From assembly GCA_004519485.1 (NCBI GenBank), contig CP038135.1, positions 621,001-685,000 of the forward strand: DNA of 64,000 nt. Direction: 5' to 3'. The stretch comes from Nannochloropsis oceanica (Eukaryota; Sar; Eustigmatophyceae; Eustigmatales; Monodopsidaceae). The number at the start of each line of letters is the position of its first letter. The stretch's first letter is position 1. Below are positions 20,982-30,436 of this stretch, in pieces. Below the pieces are notes generated by a model, which saw nothing but the letters and a program-made list of their open reading frames with translations, was not told the DNA's origin and searched no databases. A program made the translations under genes and the position numbers.

Positions 20982-23818
20982 ATGGTGCGCAAAAAGGTGG
21001 ACGACCGTGTACGAACGCTGATCGAAAACGGCGTAAAGTCACGGCATCGCTCGCTGCTTGTGCTTGTAGGAGATCATGGCAAGGACCAGGTGGCGAATCT
21101 GCATTACATTCTGAGCCGGACCCAGGTCAAGGCCCGACCCTCGGTCTTATGGTGCTACAAGAAGGAGCTGGGCTTCTCCACTCACCGCAAGAAGCGCATG
21201 CGGCAAATCAAGCGGAATGTGCAAAGGGGGTTGCATGACCCAGACAAGGACGACCCGTTTGACTTGTTTGTCTCGTCCACTAATATCCGATGGTGCTACT
21301 ACAAGGAGACACATCGCATTTTGGGGCAGACGTTTGGCATGTGCGTGCTGCAGGACTTTGAGGCCCTAACGCCCAATTTGCTGGCACGTACCGTAGAGAC
21401 AGTGGAGGGTGGAGGGTTAGTTGTGTTATTGCTTCAATCGGTGGCGTCGCTTCGTCAGCTTTACACCATGAGCATGGACGTGCATGCGCGCTTTCGTACC
21501 GAGGCCCACGGGGATGTGGTGGCCCGGTTTAACGAGCGTTTCATTCTGTCCTTGGGTGACTGTGACAGCTGCTTGGTGCTCGACGACGAATTAAATGTGT
21601 TGCCAATATCGAAGAAGAGCCGGGCTTTAACAGCGCTGCCAGGGGCATTGGATGATGGGGTGTTGGCTGTGGCGGAGATGGAGCTAAAGGAGCTCAAAGA
21701 GAGTGTATCAGAAATGCAACCTCTGGGCGCGTTGGTGGGTGCGGCACGGACCGTGGATCAAGCACAGGCTGTGGTGTCATTTTTGGATGCCGTGCAAAAC
21801 AAAGCATTGCGGACAACGGTTAGTTTGACGGCGTCCCGGGGGAGGGGAAAGTCCGCGGCGGTTGGTCTATGCCTAGCGGGGGCGATTGCGTTCGGCTACA
21901 GTAACATATATGTCACGGCCCCGTCGCCTGAGAATTTGGAAACGGTATTTGATTTTGTGAAGCGGGGATTGGTGGCACTGAAGTATCAGGAGCACTTGGA
22001 TTTTGAGGTTGTTCAGGCGGGGCATCATCAGGTGGGGCAGCAGGGAGGGGCGGATGCGAAGGCGACTGTGAGGGTTTCGGTTTTTCGGGGTCATCGGCAG
22101 GTGGTGCAATATATTGCGCCGCATGAACACGAAAAGTTATCCCAGGCAGAGTTGGTTGCGGTGGACGAGGCGGCTGCCATTCCTTTGCCGTTGGTCAAGA
22201 AGTTGTTGGGGCCTTACTTGGTGTTCTTGTCGTCGACTGTGACGGGGTACGAAGGGACGGGTCGCTCGCTTTCCCTTAAATTGGTGGCACAGCTCCGTGA
22301 GCAGCAGGGAAAAGCCACGGTGGGCACGCGAAGTTTGAAGGAGGTGACATTGGAGTCGCCAATTCGATATGCGAGGGGGGATCCGGTTGAGAGGTGGTTG
22401 CACGAGGTCTTGTGCCTGGACGCACAAATTGGCAATCATCGTATTGTCACTACCCTGCCGCCAGTCGGTGCCTGCCAGCTCTACCAAGTGGATCGAGACA
22501 CCCTTTTTGCCTACCACAAGGTCTCTGAAGCCTTTCTCCAGCGAGTAATGGCTCTCTACACAGCAGCCCACTATAAAAACCAACCCAACGACCTCCAACT
22601 GTTGTCCGATGCCCCCGCCCACCGCCTCTTCGTCCTTCTTGGACCACCCGGCTCCTCCTCCTCCACCTCAGGCGTTCCCGATATTCTATGCGTCATCCAA
22701 GTCGCCCTCGAAGGCCGCATCTCCCAAGCTTCTGTCCAAGCCTCCCTTGCTCGTGGCCATCGGGCGTCCGGTGATCTTATCCCCTGGACTATGTCTCAAC
22801 AATTTCAAGACAGCGAATTTGCCAAACTATCGGGCGCCAGGATAGTGCGCATTGCCACACACCCGGATGCGCAAAAATTGGGATATGGCACGAGGGCACT
22901 GAAATTGTTGCTTGAGCATTACTCGGGCAAGGCTAGTAAGGAGCAAGTGGCGGTAGCAGTGATTGATGGAAAGGGGAAGAAGGGGAAGAATCACGAGGAG
23001 GAGGAGAAGGAGGAGGAGAAGGAGGAGAAGAAGGAGGAGGAGGAGGACGATGACGAAGCAAGAGAGAGCACGAAAAAGCTGCGGCATGAGCGGGTGGCCC
23101 CGCGTAAGGAGCTCCCGCCCCTGCTGACGCGTGTGGATGAGGTGAAGCACGCAGAGCGTTTGCATTGGGTTGGAACTTCATATGGCTTGACCGAGAAATT
23201 ACTTAATTTTTGGTCAAGACTCGGGATGCGTATGGTGTACTTACGACAGACTGCCAATGACTTGACAGGGGAACACACGGCGATTATGCTCACGGCGTTG
23301 GACACGAAGGGGATGAAGGAAAATTCGCCCAATGCGGATTGGCTTGCGATGTTCGCGGCAGACGCCCTCAGGCGATTGGTAAGTCTTTTGTCGTTTGAAT
23401 TCAGGGAGCAGTTGGACACGGCGCTAGATCTTGCGATTCTCGAGAATGTCCGCAGTGGTCTTCCCTCTCCGGGTCCTCCGATTACGGCGAAACAATTGGG
23501 CTACTTGCTGATTCCGAGGGATTTGGAACGACTACATTTGTACGCACGGAATTTGGCCGACTATCATTTGATCACCGACCTCTTACCTACGCTTGCCCGA
23601 GTTTATTTTTTGAGAATGTTGCCAGCGAGTGTGAGTTTATCGAAATTGATGGAGGCGATTTTAGTGGGACTGGGCTTGAGGCACCGGACGGTGGATCAGC
23701 TTGCACGGGAGTTGGGGATAGATGGAGAGACCGTGCTGGCGATGTTTAATAAAGTGGTGAGAAAGATTGGGGCGAGCTTGAAGGAGATTCAGGGGCAAGA
23801 TGATGGAGGCGCGGTTGT

Positions 23819-23851
<33 letters not shown>

Positions 23852-23915
23852 TGAAAAAAATAAGAAGAAGAAAAAGGAAAAGGACGCGTTGATGGCAGCA
23901 CAACAAAAGCAGCAT

Positions 23916-23969
<54 letters not shown>

Positions 23970-24371
23970 GAGAGGGGGAAGATGGACAAGAAGCGTGGAG
24001 CAGCTGCGATTGGAGAAGCGGCAAATGGGGTGACAAATGAACACCATGCCACCTCGGAAATGAAGCGCAAGCACAGTCAGAGGGAAAGAGAGAAAGAGAA
24101 GGAGGATGCGAGCAAGGAGGCTGCTGCCGCAGGGATGTCTGCAGAAGACGCGGGCACCGCGCCGAATAAGGATAACAAAAAGAGGAGGAAGAAGATGAAG
24201 GAGAAGGGCAACACCAAGGCGGACGTGGCGAAACCTGCCCCGCGGCAAGAGCGGAAGGGGGGGGGAAAGGAAGAGGAAGACGGAATGTTGGTGGAAGTGG
24301 AAGATGAGGTCTCGCCTAACAAGAAGAGCAAAAAGCCTAAGAAGCATAAAAAGGAGAGACAGATGCATTAA
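20982..24371 (+). CDS. NAT10: RNA cytidine acetyltransferase NAT10/Kre33 (TmcA family)
   Basis: A single exon of 1,129 aa, starting at MVRKKVDDRVRTLIENG, the conserved eukaryotic start. The enzyme makes N4-acetylcytidine in 18S rRNA and in Ser/Leu tRNAs and is needed for small-subunit maturation in the nucleolus. Visible parts are the DUF1726 N-terminal domain, the P-loop SRGRGKSAAVG (about residue 284) of the helicase module, the VDEAAAIPLP motif (about 395), and the GNAT acetyl-CoA site RIATHPDAQKLGYGTRAL (about 620). An acidic Glu/Lys insertion (22980-23060) splits the GNAT region. The C-terminal tRNA-binding domain follows. After it come two polyglutamine tracts and a lysine-rich nucleolar-type tail. 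Confidence 0.96.
23820..23969 (+). repeat. Two (CAG)n tracts coding polyglutamine inside NAT10
   Basis: A first run of ten CAG codons lies at 23820-23849. A second, longer run lies at about 23911-23969 with one CAT interruption near its start. They lie beyond the conserved domains, in the tail, so length variation there is probably tolerated. Confidence 0.95.
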
Positions 24372-24591
24372 CCAAACCGGACTCGTGTGAATCAACAGGT
24401 CATTTCAAGGGACGGATATACCAAAAAAGCCCAGAGACAATCAAACATTATCAGGAAGAATTATCTCTAGACATCAGAAGCGGGAAGAAATCAATTTTGC
24501 AGAAAGTACGTTCTTTTTGTTCCTCTATTTCTGCTGTATGCGTTCATTTGTAACATTTTGGTAAATCCAATACGGCTATCACTGACACTCA
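24372..24591. other. Convergent 3' region
   Basis: About 220 bp between the NAT10 stop and the stop of the AGTRAP-like gene on the other strand. It is AT-rich, as expected of 3' ends, and no gene is seen. Confidence 0.4.
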
Positions 24592-25011
24592 TCAGATGTC
24601 AGTAATACGCTCATGCGATGCGTCCCCCAACCCCGCGCCTCCAATGGCCAGCTCCGGTGTGAGCAGAACGATAGGGCTCCCCCCTGTCTCGTTCATCAGC
24701 TCAAAAGCTACGTATGCCCATGGAAGCTTTAGGAAAAGGTTTAGGACCATCAAAATCAACGCGAGCAGGGGGGCACCGCTGCCGAGGTAGGGGCCATAGA
24801 GAGATGCCCAGATGATATCCAGCAGTACACTGATGGGCAGAAGGACAAAGAGCAAGGAGGTCAAGAAGGGCTTGGGAAGATGGGGTACAAAAATACTCAG
24901 CAAAGCAATGGGAAAGTTATATGATGGCTGAGACCCCATGCTGGCAAATAGGGTGAGGACGACGCTGGCCAGGCCGAACTTAAGCACGGACATGCCCCAG
25001 TCGCTCGTCAT
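24592..25011 (-). CDS. Small four-helix membrane protein, AGTRAP-like
   Basis: The frame from MTSDWGMSVLKFGLAS gives 139 aa. Three to four hydrophobic helices cover most of the protein. The middle VLLDIIWASLYGP and the following NLFLKLPWAYVAFELMNE resemble the type-1 angiotensin-receptor-associated protein family (compare FLDIVHISIFYP and LLLKPxxCxFVYxMYRERGG). Fungi and oomycetes have relatives of this kind of unknown role. The sequence directly upstream has an acceptor-like CTCCAG at about 25033, so a further 5' exon is possible. The open frame itself runs up to 25059. Function is unknown, and the family link is tentative. Confidence 0.55.
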   Translation of the reverse strand: MTSDWGMSVLKFGLASVVLTLFASMGSQPSYNFPIALLSIFVPHLPKPFLTSLLFVLLPISVLLDIIWASLYGPYLGSGAPLLALILMVLNLFLKLPWAYVAFELMNETGGSPIVLLTPELAIGGAGLGDASHERITDI

Positions 25012-25414
25012 GCTCGTGATTCCGTTTCTGGAGAAGTGAGGGTGGCAAAGAGAGGGCAAATATGAGACGGTCGGTTATGTGTTTCTATAGGGTGGGGCTT
25101 TGTTGTTGCTTTCGCCTGTTTGCCGTTGGCGCCGGACTGTGCAAGGCGCAAATTTAGGGTCCAACGATTTCGACGAAGAAAAGCGTTGTTGCGTCATCGA
25201 CCTTTGATCGTTCACGCAGCCTTCCTCGCCACGCCAAACCACACCAACCACACAGCACAAGGAGCGTATAGCCAGGGTCCTTATCATTTACAAGCATCTT
25301 GTCTATCACATCTGTCAAACCGCTAATCTAAGATGCCGAAACAACTCGTCCAACGACTATTACTCCACAAGCAAGACTTACCTCCCCATCACAACACACA
25401 GGGAGACCAAAATC
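25012..25414. promoter_or_regulatory. Divergent region between the AGTRAP-like gene and UBL5
   Basis: About 400 bp between two start codons on opposite strands. It probably contains both promoters. No other feature is seen. Confidence 0.4.
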
Positions 25415-26090
25415 ATGATCGAGGTCATTCTCAATGACCGGCTGGGCAAGAAGATCCGGGTCAAATGCAACGAGGATGATACCATCGGAGACCTGAAAAA
25501 GCTGGTGGCGGCTCAAACAGGTGGGAGCTTGGTCTTTGACCGGTGTCGATCAAGAGATGCTATTCGCGGAGGGAGACGTGACGCGGTCTTGTGTGTATAA
25601 GAGGGCTGGTGCAGTGGCCGAGAACGGAAGGGCCGAAGAACGGAAGAAGCATATTTTGATTGTGCCCCCGAACTACGTCTCCGCGTGGCATGCGCGTGGC
25701 ATGCATGATTAGATAGACTCCTTGCGTTTCATCACACGCCTTTTGCTGACCTACAGTTACCCCGCACGCCTCTCACCACTTTTTCCAGGCACACGACCAG
25801 AGAAGATTCGCATCCAAAAGTGGTACACTGTCTACAAAGATCACATCACACTCGCTGATTACGAGATTAGTGAGGTACGATGTCTCGCTGACGGAGAGGT
25901 GTCCGTCCGGTTGGGGAAGAGAATTTAATTGCAAAGCAAGTTCACAAGACAGGAAATAAAGGTCTGGATCGACTCAATTGACCATCACGACATCCATAAT
26001 TTTGTGTCCTCCACCATCATTACCCCTGCTCCCTCCCCGTCCTCCCTTTTCTCGACACAGGGCATGTCACTGGAGCTGTACTACTCGTAA
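25415..26090 (+). CDS. UBL5: Ubiquitin-like protein 5 (Hub1)
   Basis: Exons 25415-25520, 25789-25874 and 26061-26090 give exactly 73 aa, the length of UBL5/Hub1 across eukaryotes. The sequence starts [20 protein letters not shown], continues with [16 protein letters not shown] and [17 protein letters not shown], and ends in the double tyrosine LELYYS of the family instead of the glycine pair of ubiquitin. UBL5 binds the spliceosomal protein Snu66 without conjugation and affects weak 5' splice-site use. The last exon codes only nine residues and is easily missed. The introns are 268 and 186 bp. Confidence 0.97.
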
Positions 26091-26378
26091 AAATTCAGGG
26101 AGGCGGAGACACGCACAAGGGAAAAGGAAAGCCGAAATCAAAGTAATACAGAGAAGAAACACCAACAACAAAGCAAATGCGAACCACCCGGCCATTCGTA
26201 TGTACTTTTATCATCTTTTTTAATTTGTTTCTTCTGGGAGGATTGCTCTCGCTGTCGTTCTATTTGTTTTTACACATAATCTTATCCTTCCTCTCCTCAA
26301 ACGTCCTTCTTTTTTCACCCAATATCATCAAATCACAGCGCAAATACTCGGAGCGAATGTACCCTCTTCTCGTCTTAT
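26091..26378. other. Convergent 3' region of UBL5 and TXNDC9
   Basis: About 290 bp between two stop codons facing each other. The region is pyrimidine- and T-rich. No gene is supported. Confidence 0.4.
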
Positions 26379-27104
26379 TTAAAACTCCTCGTCATCCCCA
26401 CTCCCCTCACTATCATACTTCTTTTCATGTAACCCTTCCCGAATCGACGGTTCCCCCTTCCTCCCTCCCGACCCACCCGCACGCAGCGCCATTCTTATCG
26501 CATTTACCCCCTTCTTCTTCGCCGCCTGTGTAGGACTCTCTGGCCGTCCGCCGTCATAAAACAGCACCCCGTGGGAGCTCAGCACATACGCAAACATATC
26601 GGAGGAAAACTCATCGGTCCCTCCAAATTCATCCAAGCCCTTGATGTGGTGCGTCGTCTCCTGATTTTTAATACACACCAGCGTCGGCATCATGTATATA
26701 TTTAGTTTCTCCACTAGGTACGGGCTTTTCTCTGCATTAATTTTACAAAACCTGGTCTCGAGATGCCGCCCCGCGAGGCGTGACATGTGGGCATCCACCA
26801 CCTCGCAGTATTTGGTCGTCGGTCGGTAAAAATGACAAATCACCCTTGGGCTGTGCTTAGCCGCCCCGAAGAACTCTTGTTGATTTGCTAAATGAGTGTA
26901 CTCCCCGTGGCCCAGTTGCTTGTAGAGATTCTTTTGTTGCTCTGCCTTTTTCATTTTGTCAAGGCGGCGTTGTCGCAGCTTGTCAAAGTCATCTTCCCCC
27001 AAGGTCTCAAGCTTGGCGATCTCCCGGTCGAGCTGCGCCTCTTGCTGCTGGGCCAGTTGGAGGATTTGATGGGATGCCACCTCTTGAAATGCTTGCTGGT
27101 CCAT
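26379..27104 (-). CDS. TXNDC9: Thioredoxin-domain protein 9 (phosducin-like, PLP3 type)
   Basis: A single exon of 241 aa starting at MDQQAFQEVASHQILQLA. The protein is a co-chaperone that works with the CCT/TRiC chaperonin in folding actin and tubulin. Marks of the family are RLDKMKKAEQQKNLYKQLGH with the GHGEY motif, VICHFYRPTTKYCEVVD with a single-cysteine thioredoxin-like site, HLETRFCKINAEKSPYLVEK, MPTLVCIKN, and the acidic ending KKYDSEGSGDDEE. Human TXNDC9 is 226 aa, so the length agrees. The frame is open for 22 codons upstream but that part does not resemble the family. Confidence 0.95.
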   Translation of the reverse strand: MDQQAFQEVASHQILQLAQQQEAQLDREIAKLETLGEDDFDKLRQRRLDKMKKAEQQKNLYKQLGHGEYTHLANQQEFFGAAKHSPRVICHFYRPTTKYCEVVDAHMSRLAGRHLETRFCKINAEKSPYLVEKLNIYMMPTLVCIKNQETTHHIKGLDEFGGTDEFSSDMFAYVLSSHGVLFYDGGRPESPTQAAKKKGVNAIRMALRAGGSGGRKGEPSIREGLHEKKYDSEGSGDDEEF

Positions 27105-27843
27105 TGCTTGTTTGCGTTCGGTTGGGATGTATCGCTTGAGGCGCTGTCTTCCAGCGAAGAAGGAAAACAAAGGGGCGAGGCGTGCTTTTCGAATAAGGCC
27201 TTGAGTTTGCCTGTGATTGGGATTGCGGATTGGGACGGGAAAGATGAATCAAGTTGTTGGCGGCGTGAGGATGGTGCATGCCTATGGGTGCTGCACGTTG
27301 GACACAAGGACGGAAGCGAAAAGACGGAGAAGCACAGCGAAAATCAGGTAGATGGCAAGGGGGAGGTTGACAAGACGCATGCACTTTACAACACCTAATT
27401 ACACCTCCCGACACAGAACGGTGAAAAGATTACGACGCTGACGCGAGGGATAGATCCGGGCGGCCATAACAAGCGTGCTTCAGGAAGTAAGCATGTAACC
27501 ACGAACGATGCGGTGCGGCAAGGTCCAAGATGGACCTGACTTGTGATCATGCGCCGGCTTCTCATGTGCCACAATGTGCCCACCATTCCACCGGGTTCAG
27601 GCATACATTGTTTTCCTAGCTCATCCTTTGTCCCTAGGACTCACGCCTCACGCGCGCAAATCACAGAGCTACACACAGACAAGCACATCCTTTCTTCCCC
27701 TGTGCTTCCATTCTTATGCTCCATATATTACGTATCACGGATCAACTCGTGTTTCTTGTTCTATCTATGTATAGTTACGTCCCGGCTCCCTACTCTTTCG
27801 CCACAAACAGGAACTTATTCCACCACACTTAACGTCCATCACC
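27105..27843. promoter_or_regulatory. Divergent region between TXNDC9 and the DUF4282-like gene
   Basis: About 740 bp with both neighbouring genes reading outwards. It contains short open frames on both strands, none with a domain. It is likely to carry two promoters. Confidence 0.4.
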
Positions 27844-28765
27844 ATGAGCTCGTGGTTCTCACGCCTTTTCACCTCCCGCCGGTATAGCGGACACTATAAC
27901 GAGGGGGATGAAGGGTCTTCTTCCACCCCTCCTTCTGACCTCATCACAACCACAACGACAACTTCCAACGCTGCTGCTACTGTGGCAGAAGAAGGGGTGA
28001 ATCTGGAGTACATGCCCTTGCCGAAAGAGCGGATCACGACCATAAAAGGCGTCTTCGGATTCAGCAGCTGGCAAGGTGTTCCACTAATGGAGTGGTTTTT
28101 CGTCCTGTTTTACAGCATGCTGGGGGTGTTGATGTTTTTAAACGTGGCCAATGCAATCATAATGGGCTCCACGGGGCTGGCTATCTTATATTTGGTGTTG
28201 GCGCCGATCTTCTTTTTGTTACTCACGATGGCAGCGCGAGTGTTTACGGAGGTAGTCATTTCAGTTCTCATGGTACGTCTGTGTCAGAGACGGGAGCGGG
28301 AGATGGAGATTCATATTTGTGGTGTTGAATTACTCCCGTCTCGTCCGTCGTTTCTGTCGCGTACACTGAATTCCGGGTCTTACCTTTCCCACTCCCTCCC
28401 TCTTTCTCTCCCTCCTTCCCTCTTGTCCTTTCCAGGTCCCTCACGTCCTCATGAAAAATCAACAAGAAATTCAGCTTCAAATTAATTCCCTGCAGCAACA
28501 GCAGCAGCAGCAACAGCAGCAGCAGCAACAACAACAGCAACAGCAGCAACAGCAGGAGGAGCAGCAGCAACGACCGTCCTTCTCATCTTCCAGCCAGGAA
28601 CAGTATCAGCATGCAGGCTGTCCTGACTTAGAGGGAGGACGACACACTGCTGGTGCTGACTTGACCACAGTCCATCTCAATTCAGGAGGAGGTGGTGGAA
28701 CCGGGGCAGGAGGGGGTTTGAGGTCCCGTCGTCAAGACGATGAGGTAGGAATTGCTCTGGCGTAA
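27844..28765 (+). CDS. Two-helix membrane protein, DUF4282-like, with polyglutamine tail
   Basis: Exons 27844-28272 and 28436-28765 give 252 aa. Residues 70-82 (GVFGFSSWQGVPL) precede two hydrophobic helices (about 85-108 and 112-132), and RVFTEVVISVLMVPHVLMKN closes the domain. This resembles DUF4282 proteins, in which two membrane helices are followed by RxxxELLIVLFRIxENL. The splice restores that closing motif: the exon ends in ISVLM and the next begins with VPHVLMK. A polyglutamine stretch of about 25 residues follows (28490-28572), coded by mixed CAG and CAA codons, and then a Gly-rich end. Function is unknown. Confidence 0.6.
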
Positions 28766-29147
28766 AGATGGGCAGTGCGAAAGAGTTCGGAAAAGGACAG
28801 GTTCGTGAGTGGTCTTGGGTTGAGCGTGAGAGGACAGTGGGAGAAAGGAGGGAGGGAAGGAATGGGTGTGTCTTCTGTTGTAGGATGTGAGTGAGATTGT
28901 GCATAAGAAATACAGAATAGCGTCATGAGAAGAGGAGCTGGAGTGGAGACAAGAGGGCCGGTGTGTTTGTCATTGAATAAGGAGGGTGGCATGGAGTACG
29001 CGCGATATGGCCCGAGAGAGCGAAGCCAAGGACGATGAGAGTACTAACAAACAACAAAAGAAAGACGAGAGACGATTTGCCACGCAAACACAAGGTGACT
29101 TCTTTTTTATACTTTTAATACAGACCACTTTATACCCCCTTTTCTCA
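28766..29147. other. Convergent 3' region
   Basis: About 380 bp between the stops of the DUF4282-like and frataxin genes. It contains small GGGA-rich runs only. No gene is seen. Confidence 0.35.
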
Positions 29148-29819
29148 TTATGTTATCTGAGGACAACCCACACACATCCGAATCAAGTCCCTCGTCATTA
29201 TCCCCACCAAATCGTGTCTGTCGTCCGCGACGCTCAACCACCTCCCCTCCCCCCCATCATATGCATACTTATTACAACCGGAAACCGGTGACATATACAC
29301 CAGCTGGTTTTGTGCCCAGTCTCTCTGCAAGGTAAATGCCCCTTTACCCGGTCCCAAGTCCAACACCAACTCTGCCTCATCTTGTCTGTTAATAATGAAG
29401 GGGTCATTGAGTTCCTGCATCCCCGCCACACCCGCTTCCACACGATCAAATAACGCGCCCGTTACCTTGCCAAAGTCAATTTCGGCTGCTTGGCTCGGGG
29501 CGGCCACGCCGGGCTTGCGGCGGACAAAGCGAGGGGCACCGCCACTGCCGCTGCTGCTGCTTCTAGTGCTGCGGCCTGACGCGTTTGTGGAGCTGTTTGT
29601 GCCGCTGCTGCTTATTCCACCCTTAGGCAGGATGTCCCCCCACACGTGCTGCTGCGAGCCTTGAGACGAGGAGGAGGAGGAGGAGGAGGAGGAGGGGGAG
29701 GAGGAGGAGAGAGGCCGGCGTCGACAAGTGCGAAAGACGAGTATGCTGGTGGCACGACGGCTATTGCCGCCGCTGGTTGCCAGCTTGACAGCCGTATAAA
29801 TCCACGTATGATACGGCAT
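29148..29819 (-). CDS. Frataxin (CyaY-like) iron-sulfur cluster assembly factor
   Basis: A single exon of 223 aa. The first 75 residues are basic and Ser-rich with few acids, fitting a mitochondrial presequence; part of it is coded by a GAG-type microsatellite (29655-29710). The C-terminal domain has helix ALFDRVEAGVAGMQELND, strands AELVLDLGPGKGAFTLQRD, LVYMSPVSGCNKYAYD (compare IWLSSPxSGPxxYD) and GRWLSVADDRHDLVGIM with TRDLI, following the frataxin alpha-beta layout. Frataxin speeds sulfur transfer on the NFS1-ISD11-ISCU complex in mitochondria. The end, RMCVGCPQIT, adds two cysteines that human frataxin lacks. The family match is weaker than for other genes here. Confidence 0.75.
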   Translation of the reverse strand: MPYHTWIYTAVKLATSGGNSRRATSILVFRTCRRRPLSSSSPSSSSSSSSSSQGSQQHVWGDILPKGGISSSGTNSSTNASGRSTRSSSSGSGGAPRFVRRKPGVAAPSQAAEIDFGKVTGALFDRVEAGVAGMQELNDPFIINRQDEAELVLDLGPGKGAFTLQRDWAQNQLVYMSPVSGCNKYAYDGGEGRWLSVADDRHDLVGIMTRDLIRMCVGCPQIT

Positions 29820-30436
29820 TTCGATGGTGATAAATGTGCCTGTGTTATTCGCAGGAGTTCGGATGCGTGATGCGTAACACTGTACATGTGAGACGAAGAT
29901 TAGGCAACGAAGATCAGCATGACGACCGTTGATGTGATGGATGGTGTACCTCAGGGTAAGCCTTGTGCCACTATGAATACAGTGTATGCACGACTAGCAC
30001 ACGAGGGACGTGCTATGCGACGACCAAATTATGTCCTCATCTACGCGGGGAAAGACTTTCTCATTATCTTGCTGGCAAGCAGCACACATAGAACGACAAT
30101 GCCCCTTCTTCATGTGTAAGACGAACGCGTTCCACCCGTGTGGCCTTTTTTCTCGAGAGAGTTAAGATTCGCCGAGAATCTCCGTTTGGAGGTTGTAGTC
30201 AGAGGCCGACCGAATGGCGTGCGAACGCGGCTCTTTTTTCCTTTGCTTGCCCCTCTCTCCTGCTGTCCAGGAGTACACGATTTGTTGATATCCCTCCGTT
30301 CACTTGCGATGAATCTCCACGTGCCCTGTGTCCAACCAGCTCTCTCGCCTAGTAGACAGAAGCGCGCCCAAACTATTTTGTTGTGATTGCCAGCTCGGGA
30401 GCGGGGAATACCAAAGCATCAACAAGCTCCTCGAAG
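29820..30436. promoter_or_regulatory. Divergent region between frataxin and phosphatase genes
   Basis: About 620 bp between two outward-reading start codons. Short open frames are present but show no domain. Confidence 0.4.
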
